This document shows, piece by piece, positions 1 to 11,103 of a stretch of 64,000 nucleotides of DNA. The translations under genes and the position numbers were made by a program. The notes beneath the pieces are model-generated. The model saw only the letters and a program-made list of their open reading frames with translations. It was not told the DNA's origin and did not search any database. Positions within the stretch are counted from its first letter, which is position 1. Each line of letters starts with the position of its first letter. Origin of the DNA: Bradysia coprophila (Eukaryota > Arthropoda > Insecta > Diptera > Sciaridae); contig NW_023503493.1 of the NCBI RefSeq assembly GCF_014529535.1, forward strand, positions 1,178,001 through 1,242,000, written 5' to 3'.

Positions 1-19
1 CTATAGGTTTGTTTCAATT

Positions 20-360
20 ACTGTAAACCCGAACTTTGACAACACGACAACGATTCCATCAACAGAGATGAACATAACCTAAAGTATAGTTTCCACAGTA
101 TAGTGGAAATTGAATTTAATTCAATTTTTTACTCCGTTTACGTGACAGTTCCTTTGTTCTATTTTACAACTGTCATGTAAACGGAGGCTAAACGGAGTGC
201 TCTTTTTAAGTAGAAACTATACTTAAACGTCAACAAATTTCTTTGTAAATTTTTCGGTAAAATGTTCGTCAACCTGAAAGTTAAGGTTAAATTGCCATCT
301 GTGGATGAAATTTGACATTTCCAAATGACCTTGGAACCAACCTATTAAATGCTAGTTTTT
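20..360. repeat. Interspersed repeat copy, interrupted by a MITE
   Basis: This segment can be aligned by eye with 18711-18895. Both contain a stretch about proteins-free 'aacccgaa..tttgacaacacga', then 'gtcaacaaat', then 'tctgtggatgaaatttgac'. The copy here is split at position 82 by a hairpin element that is absent from the other copy, so the second copy acts as an empty site. No coding potential was seen. Confidence 0.6.
83..223. mobile_element. Hairpin MITE with TAA target duplication
   Basis: The element begins AGTATAGTTTC and ends GAAACTATACT, an 11-bp perfect terminal inverted repeat. A second inner inverted repeat follows (ACTCCGTTTACGTGACAG against CTGTCATGTAAACGGAG). It is flanked by TAA at 80-82 and 224-226. 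The related repeat at 18.77 kb has uninterrupted sequence at this point. A 3-bp TWA duplication is typical of PIF/Harbinger-type MITEs; assignment to that superfamily is inference. Confidence 0.7.
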
Positions 361-1159
361 GTCTGAGTCTGAGCCTTGTGAAAGTTGGCACTTTTTATCA
401 AGTTGCAAAAAATGACGGGGTTAGGCCGATCGCCATTTTTTTGTGAAATAATGGCGATTGGCGCAACCTCCTTCTATATATATTACATAACCTTGGCATT
501 TACCTTTAAACATGGGATGTCATTGATTCCGTCCCATCATTTGATACACCGGTAAATCCTTTTGTCGGTAAATTGAATAAGGTGAAAGAACGGGTGGTAT
601 AATGAATGCAACAGTATATTGAGAAATATGTTACCAGTGTACGAGATCTACGAGAAAATCAATGCCACACACAGAGAGAAGTGTCGTAATTACTATTGCA
701 ATTTCATTGCTACAACACCCGTAAAACATTACAATACAATTACGTACGCGTATTGTAATAAGTAGATGTTTCTAATAAATACATCTTGTTGCCTGCCGCG
801 TGCGAAAGGTGACACAACAGTTTGCCAAACTCAAAATTGATACTTTACACAACGATTGTTTTTGTTTCACTTTACGTGACGTTCTTTGTAACGTAACTTT
901 TCACTGTGAAAAGGGCAGCCAATAAACCCAGAAAACATCAAATGCTGCAAAAGTAGTTCGTTAATTCGGAAGCAACTTTGTGATACTCGCAACTTCACTC
1001 GTGTGGAGCTTGAGCAACTTGTTTCGGTAACTGTTTTTCGACAAATGATATGTCGCCTTCGGCCCCGACAAACCTTACACGTGTCGATAAGACAGTTAGT
1101 GAAGCTTGCTGCTCAAAAAACACATTGAGTTAGTTCGCTTTCATCCAGTGAAATGTGAG
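361..1159. other. No gene seen
   Basis: AT-rich sequence with short stop-interrupted frames. It contains small local inverted repeats (for example around 655-790) but nothing recognisable as coding or structural RNA. Confidence 0.5.
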
Positions 1160-1310
1160 GTTGGTGCACATGCGGGCGAGATAGAAGGAACATGTGAATG
1201 ACAGCTGTCACCAATGTGAGAGAATTCCATTCGAAATTCGTTAAATTCTCTACAATAGTTGCCGGCTGTCATACACATGTTCCTTCTATCTCACCCGCAT
1301 GTGTACCAAC
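1160..1310. repeat. Palindromic MITE-like element
   Basis: The left arm (GTTGGTGCACATGCGGG, then 'agatagaaggaacatgt') is the inverted counterpart of the right arm ('acatgttccttctatct', then CCCGCATGTGTACCAAC). A related palindrome with the same 'gagaaggaacatgt' and 'gacagct' motifs lies at 35273-35398. No protein is encoded. Confidence 0.7.
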
Positions 1311-2097
1311 TTAACATTTCTCTGCTTTCATCACAAAATTGTTACCCTCATGCAATGAATTACTTTCGCAGCATCCGATGTAATCTACTATTTCCTTGCT
1401 GCCAGAAAGTCCATAATTATGTTCACCCACTTATTTATGCTACAAGGTCTGGCTTACCACAACAAGACATAAATTACCTTATTACAAGATCCTCCAAATA
1501 GTATCCCGAGCTTGCCTTTAAGATGTAAGATACCAATTATTTCAGGTGGCTGACTTACTCCTCGCGGGTGCATAGGCGTCAGGGATGCAATGGCATAATT
1601 ATGAACAATGGAGTACTTGGTAAGTGGAAAATGAAAAAATAATCCAATTCTGTCAGTGCAAGATGCACGACCATTTAAAGTCATACATTCTGAATGACGC
1701 AAAAATGCTTTTTCCGTTTCAACTGTTAAATTCATACAAAGGGACCGTTGCTACGCACAAACAAATAGTTGAAATGTGTGAAAACCACACACAGAAAACA
1801 GAGTGTTCGCCTCTCGAAAACTTATCGGAATATTAAATTTTCAATTAAAACCAAAAAACGAAAATTTGAAATTTGTACAGCTGTTGGACGGAAAATATTT
1901 TAATAAACGATACCGTCATCCAGAGGTAGGTATAGCAGAAAAAAGACGAATTATTCTCGGAATTGAGCTTTTGATATCGGTGTACAATAAATGGTGAGTG
2001 TAACTACCTACATTTAGCTACGAGTTTACGACATATAATGCGACATTGATAAGCTCATTAAATGAAACAATAGATGTGCTTGGTGTTTTCAGGTGTT
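1311..2097. other. No supported gene
   Basis: Several short open frames are present, including one at 1803-1997 that ends at a GT-containing boundary. None resembles a known family and codon use looks random. I see no convincing gene here. Confidence 0.45.
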
Positions 2098-3250
2098 TTT
2101 TAGTCCCGTACGAAGTACAAAGGGGCTTATAGGATTACGATGCCGTGTGTAATTGATGGAATTCGAAGCAGACGGTAAGGGCAAAGTGTTTGCCTATGTT
2201 CATAGATGACGAATCCGCAATAAAAATTTTGTCTGTCCGTCTGTCCGTCTGTCACGTCGATATCTTGAGTAAATCAAATCCGATTTCAAAATTTTTTTTT
2301 TCCCTGAAAGATAGTCGAAATAGTGAGGCTAAGTTCGAAGATGGGCATATTCGGGTCGGCCCTTCGTGAGTTAGGGCCACCTAAGTGATTTAAGGTTTTT
2401 TGGTGATATTTATGGCAAAATAAACGATGGAAATGTAAATGACACGGCAAATGATAGGTATTGTCAATACCAATCCAGGAAAAAAAAGTTTTTTAAAATC
2501 GGGTGAGTGGACCGTGAGTTAGGGCCTTAGAAGTGAAATGCTACTAGGGCCCTATGTGTATTTTACATAGAACTCGAGTAAATTTCATTCGTTTTTCGTA
2601 ATTTTTGTTTGATTTGGAAGGTAATCGAATGCCGAATAGAATGTTGTTGAAAAAAAAATTAAATTTGGGTCCTTGGCCTAAGGCCGCTACTAGGGCCCTA
2701 TGTGTATTTCACATATAACTCGAGCAAATTTCATCCGTTTTTCGTAATTTTTGTTTCATTTGGAAGGTAATCAAAGGCCGAATAGAATGTAGTTGAAAAA
2801 AATTTTAAATTTGGGTCCTCGGACTGAGGCCGATACTAGGGCCCTATGTGTATTTTACATATAACTCGAGCAAATTTCATCCGTTTTTCGTAATTTTTGT
2901 TTCATTTGGAAGGTAATCAAAGGCCGAATAGAATGTAGTTGAAAAAATTTTAAATTTGGGTCCTCGGACTGAGGCCGATACTAGGCCCTTCAAAAAATAA
3001 AATTTTAGGGCGATTTGAAATTTTTGTTTCATTTGAAAGGAACGTCGTACGGGGCTTCGTAATTGCGCTATGCGCAATTTGTAAGATGCACACATTACAT
3101 AATAATTTTACTTTAACTACATTAACCGGCGCAATAGGCTTACGGTCAAAGTAGGGTGACAGACGCACTAGGGTCACGTACGCAATATATATACGGGTTT
3201 GTACGGGGCTCAGTCGCAGCAAACGCTCCGACTGTTCTGATGGCTCGTTT
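2098..3250 (+). repeat. GTACGAAGTAC-family interspersed repeat, copy 1
   Basis: Begins with 'tagtcccgtacgaagtac' then 'aaaggggcttatagg' and runs to 'tgatggctcgttt'. A near full-length relative is at 43622-44860, and a diverged relative lies on the minus strand at 30224-30715. The interior has a CTGTCCGT run and three or four tandem copies of a unit of roughly 130-145 bp, each starting 'ctactagggccctatgtgt'. The ends carry AGCCCCGTACGA-like inverted matches (clearer in copy 2). Non-coding; probably a non-autonomous DNA element, class not determined. Confidence 0.7.
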
Positions 3251-3357
3251 GATTTAGTTTTCTTTCAAACTGATATTACACGTCTATCCACGGCCTATGG
3301 TTCCCGCAATTTATTCCCAATATTCTAAAATGGAAATTTTAAGAATTCAAGGAACGT

Positions 3358-3620
3358 GCTATTCTCCAATGGTAGATGCGGGAAAACAGGAAAAGTAGGA
3401 AAATATGCAGTTTTGCTTGCTTTCTCGCAATAGTTACTGTTGGACAAACCGGATTTTCTGTTTCGTCTTGTCGATACCTTTCATTTGACATATCGCACAC
3501 CATTTTTGAGCGAAAACATCCAGAGAGATGCTTGAAAAACCACTGATAAACAGACGTAACAAAACAAAACAAAATCTCTGTTCCCTGAACTTGACTCCAA
3601 ACTTCCGTCGCTGTTTTGAA
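3358..3620. repeat. Interspersed repeat (GATGCGGGAAAACAGG family)
   Basis: Shares 'gatgcgggaaaacaggaaaa' and then 'aaaatatgcagtttt' with 22690-22870, and is related in inverted orientation to 54495-54770. Its later part contains 'gtcgatacctttcatttgac', also found in the other copies. No protein can be supported. Confidence 0.6.
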
Positions 3621-4053
3621 GCACTTCCGTTGATCACGCTAGAAAGTTAGGTGGGCACGCAAAACAGAGAAGTTGAATGTTGGGTCTCAAAACAGTCGAC
3701 GTATATGACTTTTTCTCTCTGTTTTCCATCGGGAAACAGGCAAATACCCATGATACCCAATTACCTTTCAAATGATACCCCACACGAACATGTACGGTTC
3801 GTGTACATCGAGAACTGTAAGAACAGTGTAGGTTTTCGGTTTTTAATCACCTTTCACCTGCCACACAAGGTTCGAAGAATTTGTTTGATAGTGGCTTTGG
3901 CTTCTAGAGTCGCATACCATATCAAAAAGTCCACTGGAAAATGTGTCTGATTTCGGTTGGCTGTTTTTCAAAAGAATCCCTCGTACAATGCAAATGTTAC
4001 AAGAAGTAGCAAAGATATTCACAATATGAGGAGACTAGTCTAAGCCGGGCTGG

Positions 4054-4146
4054 GCATGTGAAGCGAATCACAAGAAAAATATAATTGAATTTTCTGTGTA
4101 AAAATGTGTTTCATTTTTCTCATGATTCGCTTAACATTCACATGCA
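4054..4146. repeat. Short inverted repeat at the TRIM insertion point
   Basis: The left arm 'gcatgtgaagcgaatca' is the inverse of the right arm 'tgattcgcttaacattcac', followed by 'atgc'. The palindromic words gactagtc occur outside both this hairpin (about 4033) and the adjacent LTR-like element (about 5785). The TRIM-like element may therefore have inserted near the right end of an older MITE. Confidence 0.5.
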
Positions 4147-4153
4147 TGCATCT

Positions 4154-5771
4154 ATATAGGATCAGGCAAGGCCGTAGCCTAATAAAACATCCGACTTTTC
4201 TCAACGTAAACGAATCAAATTTTATTTAAATCTTTCTTCATCTACGGTTCGCCTGAAACTGATTAACAATCATACTCTCTCATGTCAACAACTGTTCTAG
4301 TTAACAAAAGGATATCTGCAATCGAATAATTAATTGACCTGTGCCAACTACTCGGTTCCCACACAACCCCCTCTTAACAAAACATTTGACCTCAAATGTG
4401 TTCAACCACACAACCCTCTTTACAAATATAACGAATGGTAAATTCACAAATGTAACGAATGATAAATCCAAACACTTTTGCCATATTCATCGGCATTGCA
4501 ACGTTTCATGTTCACATCAAAATCGTCCACATTCCTCGTATATTCGAAACTCAAAATTATCCAAGTCGTCGCATCGTATGATCCGAAAATTATACAACCA
4601 GCCTTGCCGCACGATTCCGATTTACCAACCAAATCGAAGTTCAACATATTAGCGACAATTGTACTGCAAATCACTGTTCGATCTGTTGTTTGTTGTTGTC
4701 TCGCCAACCTGCTTATTGTTTCGAATTGTATACACCACGTTGCTGTCGATTCGATGTTTCTGGAACTTTCAAAGTTCGTATGCCAACTTTAAAATTACTT
4801 TTTCGTCGCGTTGCGTGTTCGTTTTCTTTCCAGCTTCTTTTCGTCCCATCTCAGTATTTACTTCTTAGCAGTTGTTTGTTATCTTCATTTCGATTTGTTC
4901 GGCGTAAACCCACTCAGCATTCACCCGGACTCTTTGCGATTTGTTCGGCGTAAATCCACTCAGCATTCACCCGGACTCTTTGCGATTTGTTCGGCGTAAA
5001 CCCACTCAGCATTCACCCGGACTCTTTGCGATTTGTTCGGCGTAAACCCACTCAGCATTCACCCGGACTCTTTGCGATTTGTTCGGCGTAAATCCACTTA
5101 GTATTCACCCGGACTCTTTGCGATTTGTTCGGCGTAAACCCACTCAGCATTCACCCGGACTCTTTGCAATTTGTTCGGCGTAAATCCACTCAGCATTCAC
5201 CCGGACTCTTTGCAATTTGTTCGGCGTAAATCCACTCAGCATTCACCCGGACTCTTTGCGATTTGTTCGGCGTAAATCCACTCAGCATTCACCCGGACTC
5301 TTTGCGATTTGTTCGGCGTAAATCCACTCAGCATTCGCCCGGACTCTTCGCGATTAGTTTGGCGTAAATCCACTCAGCATTCACCCGGACTCTTTGCGAT
5401 TCTTTTCTCCACGTGCTTCTTTTCATTTACTTTCGGTTTTCTATTGTTCAAAATCGTCTTTACACAATTCACTTTGCAAACTTTAAATGGATTTTCTCAA
5501 TTGTCTTTTAATTTTTCTCACAATTTACATCCCTTAAAGGTCCAAAAGCGGTTGAGCCACCATATAGGATCAGGCAAGGCCGTAGCTTAATAAAACATCC
5601 GACTTTTCTCAACGTAAACGAATCAAATTTTATTTAAATCTTTCTTCATCTACGGTTCGCCTGAAACTGATTAACAATCATACTCTCTCATGTCAACAAC
5701 TGTTCTAGTTAACAAAAGGATATCTGCAATCGAATAATTAATTGACCTGTGCCAACTACTCGGTTCCCACA
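4154..5771 (-). mobile_element. TRIM-like LTR element carrying a minisatellite
   Basis: Two direct terminal repeats of about 210 bp (4154-4363 and 5562-5771) differ by about one base. Read on the minus strand the repeat starts TGTGGGAACC. The interior next to the right-hand repeat starts TGGTGGCTCAACCGC, a plausible primer-binding region. The purine run AAGAGGGGG lies immediately before the other repeat, like a polypurine tract. The interior is only about 1.2 kb and has no gag or pol, which fits a terminal-repeat retrotransposon in miniature. The flanking direct repeat (tgcatgcatct at 4143-4153 and 5772-5782) is 11 bp, longer than the 4-6 bp usual for LTR elements. Confidence 0.7.
4892..5400. 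repeat. 46-bp minisatellite, about 11 copies
   Basis: Tandem copies of a 46-bp unit beginning 'gatttgttcggcgtaaa' and continuing 'cccactcagcattcacccgg'. Units differ by a few substitutions (cccact/tccact, gcgat/gcaat). The array lies entirely between the two terminal repeats of the TRIM-like element. Open frames across it arise from the repetition and are not genes. Confidence 0.9.
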
Positions 5772-5782
5772 TGCATGCATCT

Positions 5783-6657
5783 ATGACTAGTCTCCGTATA
5801 TTGAGATTATTTTTGCCACTACCTGTTAAGACGTGGCAAATTTTAACGATTGTTGTTGTTCTGTTCCATCATACTGTTAACACACAGCCATAACCTCAAC
5901 GCGTTTACAAACATTTCGTCAACAATAATTTTGTGGTGATGGCTGGATGGACATCAAATAGTGGACTTGATAGTAGAGATTTACATTACGTCCGTCGTTC
6001 CAAATTTTTATTTTAACGAACCGAAGGAAGGGGTGGCATTCCCACTCGTAAAAATAAAAGTTTGGTCTCACGTCAGTACTGTGCTTTATGTAATTAGGCA
6101 ACGTAATTGTATATTTCACAGAGCGAAGAGCCATTCACATCTTTGCCGTAACACGTAGACTGATAGTACTTGCTAGTCCACTTGTCAAAACCAACAAATG
6201 TCCAAGCAAAGACGTAATCATTTCTTTGCAATCAAGTCTAATTGAAGATATTTTATCTTTTTGAATATTTAATCAGTTTGCGTGAGTTCCAACAATACGG
6301 AACAGATTAAAGAAAACATAATCATCCGAGTGCATGGAACCAATTAAATTGTATCGTCGTCGGTACTTGAGTAAACGCTCACCCGATTACGATAAATTTC
6401 GGTTTTTATCGCTGCTTTTATTTATAAAACAGAAATTGATATTGAAAAATTACGAATAATTGAAGGTCGCCATATCCATAATCAAAAATCATTCGATACA
6501 TCGATTATCATGACAAGCCTTTCATTATGCTTTTAATAATGGAAAATTCAATTGGTTTCAGCAACAAGGTGAGTAATAGAACCCGACCAGTAATTTTTAG
6601 GAATAATTTAACTTGAAAATCGATTTTTCCCGTCATGTATGTGTGTCGTCGATTCAT
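5783..6657. other. No gene seen
   Basis: Unique-looking AT-rich sequence between two mobile elements. A partial inverted similarity is visible around 5955-6085 ('ttccaaatttttattttaac' against an inverted 'aaaaataaaagtttgg'). There is no coding signal. Confidence 0.45.
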
Positions 6658-6702
6658 TTTTTAGGTCTTTTTTCTTCTAGAAAAAATACCCTATTATGGC
6701 CG

Positions 6703-6792
<90 letters not shown>

Positions 6793-8661
6793 TCCACAAA
6801 TTTGGTAGTTTTGGTAGCTCTCAGTCGGTAGTTGGTATTTTTGGTAGTTGGTAGTTTCGAGCTGGATTGACATTCAAAATTGCAAAGCCACCATGAGCAT
6901 ATCGACACCAGGCAAATAATAATTATTTGTTATCTGATCACCGATAGCTCACAGTTAACATTGCAATTCGAAAATTTGGTAGTTGGTAGTTGGACTACCA
7001 AGGCTATAATTGACTACCAAACGTAATTTTTGGGGAAGAGATGTTTACTATTCGAGAACTACGCACCGACTGACGAAATTATTCTACATGCTCGCCTATT
7101 TATAAACCGAAAATTTGGTAGTCGGTAGTTTTGGTAGTTGTGAGCTGGATTTACATTCAAAATTGCAAAGCCACCATGAGCATATCGACACCAGGCAAAT
7201 AATAATTATTTGTTATCTGATCACCGATAGCTCACAGTTAACATTGCAATTCGAAAATTTGGTAGTTGGTAGTTGGACTACCAAGGCTATAATTGACTTC
7301 CAAACGTAATTTTTGGGGAAGAGATGTTTACTATTCAAGAACTACGCACCGACTGACGAAGTTATTCTAACTGCTCGCCTATTTATAAACCGAAAATTTG
7401 GTAGTCGGTAGTTTTGGTAGTTGTGAGCTGGATTGACATTCAAAATTGCAAAGCCACCATGAGCATATCAACACCAGGCAAATAATAATTATTTGTTATC
7501 TGATAACCGATAGTTCACAGTTAACATTGCAATTCGAAAATGTGGTAGTTTTGGTAGGTCAAATAGTTGGTAGTTGGTAGTTCCAAACAGAAATTAGAAA
7601 AAAGACCTCACCAGGCTTTAGCCGGTCTATTCTTGTTTTAAATTACCAACAATTCTGCCTACAATGGTTGCAGCTAAGGGATCGTTCATAAAGTATGTCA
7701 CGCGTTGCTACAGGTTTACATCTCTTTCTAACACATTTTTATCCGTATGTTACATCTCCTTCACACGCGTGACATACATTATAACACTTCTTACTGGCCA
7801 TTTAAAAAGTGACGTATGGACTACGTATAGTGTCACAATTAACAGAATTCTTTTGTTCTACTGTCAATTTTGACACTATACGTCGTCCATACGTCGCTCT
7901 CTAAATGGCCAGTTATGTGACCAGAATGATTCGTTAGCGACGGGGATAAGAATCTGTGGGGAGGGATTCTTTTGAATTGCGACTAGTTGAAGGCAATCTT
8001 TCACACTTTTCCTGTGGAAATTTCTCCACTTAGACGAAACGTTAAAGGTCGTGTGGAGTGTCATTAGAGATAGAGAAGTACTTTCGGTGTAAAGGTTCCG
8101 CAGGTGCTTGTGTCAGAAAAAGTGGCTTCGCTTGCGTTTCGATTTTAGATTTTTTGTTGATATCGCATGTTGTTTGTGGTGAAAAAGTTTTGAACTAAAT
8201 GGCTTTCCGGTAAATGGAAAATCGATTTTCCGTCCGGAAAAGCGATTTGTATGAAGAACTAACAAGAATAGACCGGCGAAAGCCTGGTGAGGTCTTTTTT
8301 GTAATTTCTGTTTGGAACTACCAACTACCAACTATTTGACCTACCAAAACTTCCACATTTTTATAGCCTTGGTAGTCCAACTACCAACTACCAAATTTTC
8401 GAATTGCAATCTTATCTTAACTGTGAGCTATCGGTGATCAGATAACAAATAATTATTATTTGCCTGGTGTCGATATGCTCATGGTGGCTTTGCAATTTTG
8501 AATGTTAATCCAGCTCGAAACTACCAACCACCAAAAATACCAACTACCGACTGAGAGCTACCAAAACTACCAAATTTGTGGAACAGACAGACGGACAGAC
8601 AGACAGACAGACAAACCGGCCATAATAGGGTATTTTTTCTAGAAGAAAAAAGACCTAAAAA
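6658..8661. mobile_element. Foldback-type element with CTGT microsatellite ends
   Basis: The outer ends are inverted copies: TTTTTAGGTC followed by 'ttctagaaaaaatacccta' on the left, and the reverse on the right ending GACCTAAAAA at 8661. Each end is followed inward by a CTGT/CAGA run and then by arms rich in 'ggtagttggtag'. The left arm holds about three tandem units of roughly 290 bp (each with 'gagcatatc', 'aataataattatttgttatc'); the right arm holds one. The central boundary is also inverted (GACCTCACCAGGCTT near 7606 against AAGCCTGGTGAGGTC near 8281). No transposase is present, as expected for a non-autonomous foldback element. Confidence 0.8.
6706..6792. repeat. (CTGT)n microsatellite
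   Basis: An uninterrupted run of about 22 CTGT units inside the left arm of the foldback element. The mirrored CAGA run in the right arm (about 8583-8610) is much shorter, so the left run has probably expanded. Confidence 0.95.
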
Positions 8662-11103
8662 GTGGAATATCTAGCGATGCAGATTACTTTTTTGAGATTT
8701 TATTTTTGCGTTAGTTAGAGTGATTCAATGCTCAAATGTTATAGAATAACGTTTTTATTAAAATTAAAAAACAAAATGGCGGCGATATTCATGTTCCAAG
8801 AAAAAGTGTCCAGGAAAATTCCTCGACTTTGTGGACTGATAACTTGGCCAATTGTTAGTCCATTATGATAAGTAAAAGTGATTTTGAAAGGTATAAGAAA
8901 ACTTTTTCAATCTGTCTGGTGGAGCTTGAACCGATTTGTGATTCCCAATATATGAGTCAGGACTCTTACGAACATCCAAATTTAAGTTTTCGTTAAATTT
9001 GTAACATTTTTTCTTGGTATTATTGTGACAATTTAACAATAAAAACTCGAAATTTTTGAAGAAAAATTACGTGGGCGTCATTTCTCATACCGGTACGTAT
9101 CACTTCCCGGTTCTAGAGCCCAGAGATTTAACTAGTTTTAACAAATTTTTTTTTGTTTTCTTCTCATCAAATGCAATTATTTAACTTTGACGATATCAAT
9201 TATGACGATTTTTCGTTGAATCTCTAGGTTCTAGAACTTGGAATATGTATCAATTTCCGAGCAGAGGCTTGCCCTACACATAGGAACTGACCTCTGACGA
9301 TCCTAATTATGACGATTTTTCATGAAATAGATCGAAAAGGCAGATGGAAGTTCGTTGAATCTCTAGGTTCTAGAACTTGGAACATGTATCAATTTCCGAG
9401 CAGAGGCTTGCCCTACACATAGGAACTGACCTCTGACGATCCTAATTATGACGATTTTTCATGAAATAGATCGAAAAGGCAGATGGAAGTTCGTTGAATC
9501 TCTAGGTTCTAGAACTTGGAACATGTATCAATTTCCGAGCCGAGGCTTGCCCTACACATAGGAACTGACCTCTGACGATCTTAATTATGACGATTTTTCA
9601 TGAAATAGATCGAAAAGGCAAATGGAAGTTCGTTGAATCTCTAGGTTCTAGAACTTGGAACATGTATCAATTTCCGAGCAGAGGCTTGCCCTACACATAG
9701 GAACTGACCTCTGACGATCTTAATTATGACGATTTTTCATGAAATAGATCGAAAAGGCAAATGGAAGTTCGTTGAATCTCTAGGTTCTAGAACTTGGAAC
9801 ATGTATCAATTTCCGAGCCGAGGCTTGCCCTACACATAGGAACTGACCTCTGACGATCTTAATTATGACGATTTTTCATGAAATAGATCGAAAAGGCAAA
9901 TGGAAGTTCGTTGAATCTCTAGGTTCTAGAACTTGGAACATGTATCAATTTCCGAGCCGAGGCTTGCCCTACACATAGGAACTGACCTCTGACGATCTTA
10001 ATTATGACGATTTTTCATGAAATAGATCGAAAAGGCAAATGGAAGTTCGTTGAATCTCTAGGTTCTAGAACTTGGAACATGTATCAATTTCCGAGCAGAG
10101 GCTTGCCCTACACATAGGAACTGACCTCTGACGATCTTAATTATGACGATTTTTCATGAAATAGATCGAAAAGGCAAATGGAAGTTCGTTGAATCTCTAG
10201 GTTCTAGAACTTGGAACATGTATCAATTTCCGAGCCGAGGCTTGCCCTACACATAGGAACTGACCTCTGACGATCTTAATTATGACGATTTTTCATGAAA
10301 TAGATCGAAAAGGCAAATGGAAGTTCGTTGAATCTCTAGGTTCTAGAACTTGGAACATGTATCAATTTCCGAGCCGAGGCTTGCCCTACACATAGGAACT
10401 GACCTCTGACGATCCTAATTATGACGATTTTTCATGAAATAGATCGAAAAGGCAGATGGAAGTTCGTTGAATCTCTAGGTTCTAGAACTTGGAACATGTA
10501 TCAATTTCCGAGCAGAGGCTTGCCCTACACATAGGAACTGACCTCTGACGATCCTAATTATGACGATTTTTCATGAAATAGATCGAAAAGGCAGATGGAA
10601 GTTCGTTGAATCTCTAGGTTCTAGAACTTGGAACATGTATCAATTTCCGAGCCGAGGCTTGCCCTACACATAGGAACTGACCTCTGACGATCCTAATTAT
10701 GACGATTTTTCATGAAATAGATCGAAAAGGCAGATGGAAGTTCGTTGAATCTCTAGGTTCTAGAACTTGGAACATGTATCAATTTCCGAGCCGAGGCTTG
10801 CCCTACACATAGGAACTGACCTCTGACGATCCTAATTATGACGATTTTTCATGAAATAGATCGAAAAGGCAGATGGAAGTTCGTTGAATCTCTAGGTTCT
10901 AGAACATGTATCAATTTCCGAGCCGAGGCTTGCCCTACACATAGGAACTGACCTCTGACGATCTTAATTATGACGATTATCAAAATGGACTAACAATTGG
11001 CCAAGTTGTCAGTCCACAAAGTCGTGGAATTATCCTGGACACATTTTCGAAAAAAATCGAAAATCGAAACGCAAGCGGAATTACACAAGCACCCGGAACA
11101 ATA
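8094..11103. mobile_element. Nested TIR element enclosing a 139-bp satellite
   Basis: Two inverted-repeat layers enclose the array. Outer layer: 'gttccgcaggtgcttgtgt' with 'cttgcgtttcgatttt' (8094-8155), mirrored by 11049-11103 (reverse complement reads GTTCCGGGTGCTTGTGTAAT, then TCCGCTTGCGTTTCG). Inner layer: 8806-8870 ('gtgtccagg', 'actttgtggactgat', 'ttggccaattgttagtcc') mirrored by 10978-11042. The outer left copy falls within the loop of the foldback element, so the history is composite and the true outer boundary is uncertain. Non-coding. Confidence 0.65.
9194..10977. repeat. 139-bp satellite, about 13 copies
   Basis: The phrase 'gaatctctaggttctagaac' recurs at 9357, 9496, 9635, 9774, 9913 and so on, a constant 139-bp step. 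Units also contain 'gaggcttgccctacacatag' and 'gaaatagatcgaaaaggc'. Divergence is low (cagatgg/caaatgg, gagcag/gagccg), and the variants occur in runs, which suggests recent amplification of multi-unit blocks. The last unit is short by about 10 bp. Confidence 0.95.

Noticed and set aside
4444-5590. Several overlapping frames of 60-105 codons
   Set aside because: They lie within the TRIM-like element and its 46-bp minisatellite; peptides repeat with the minisatellite unit.
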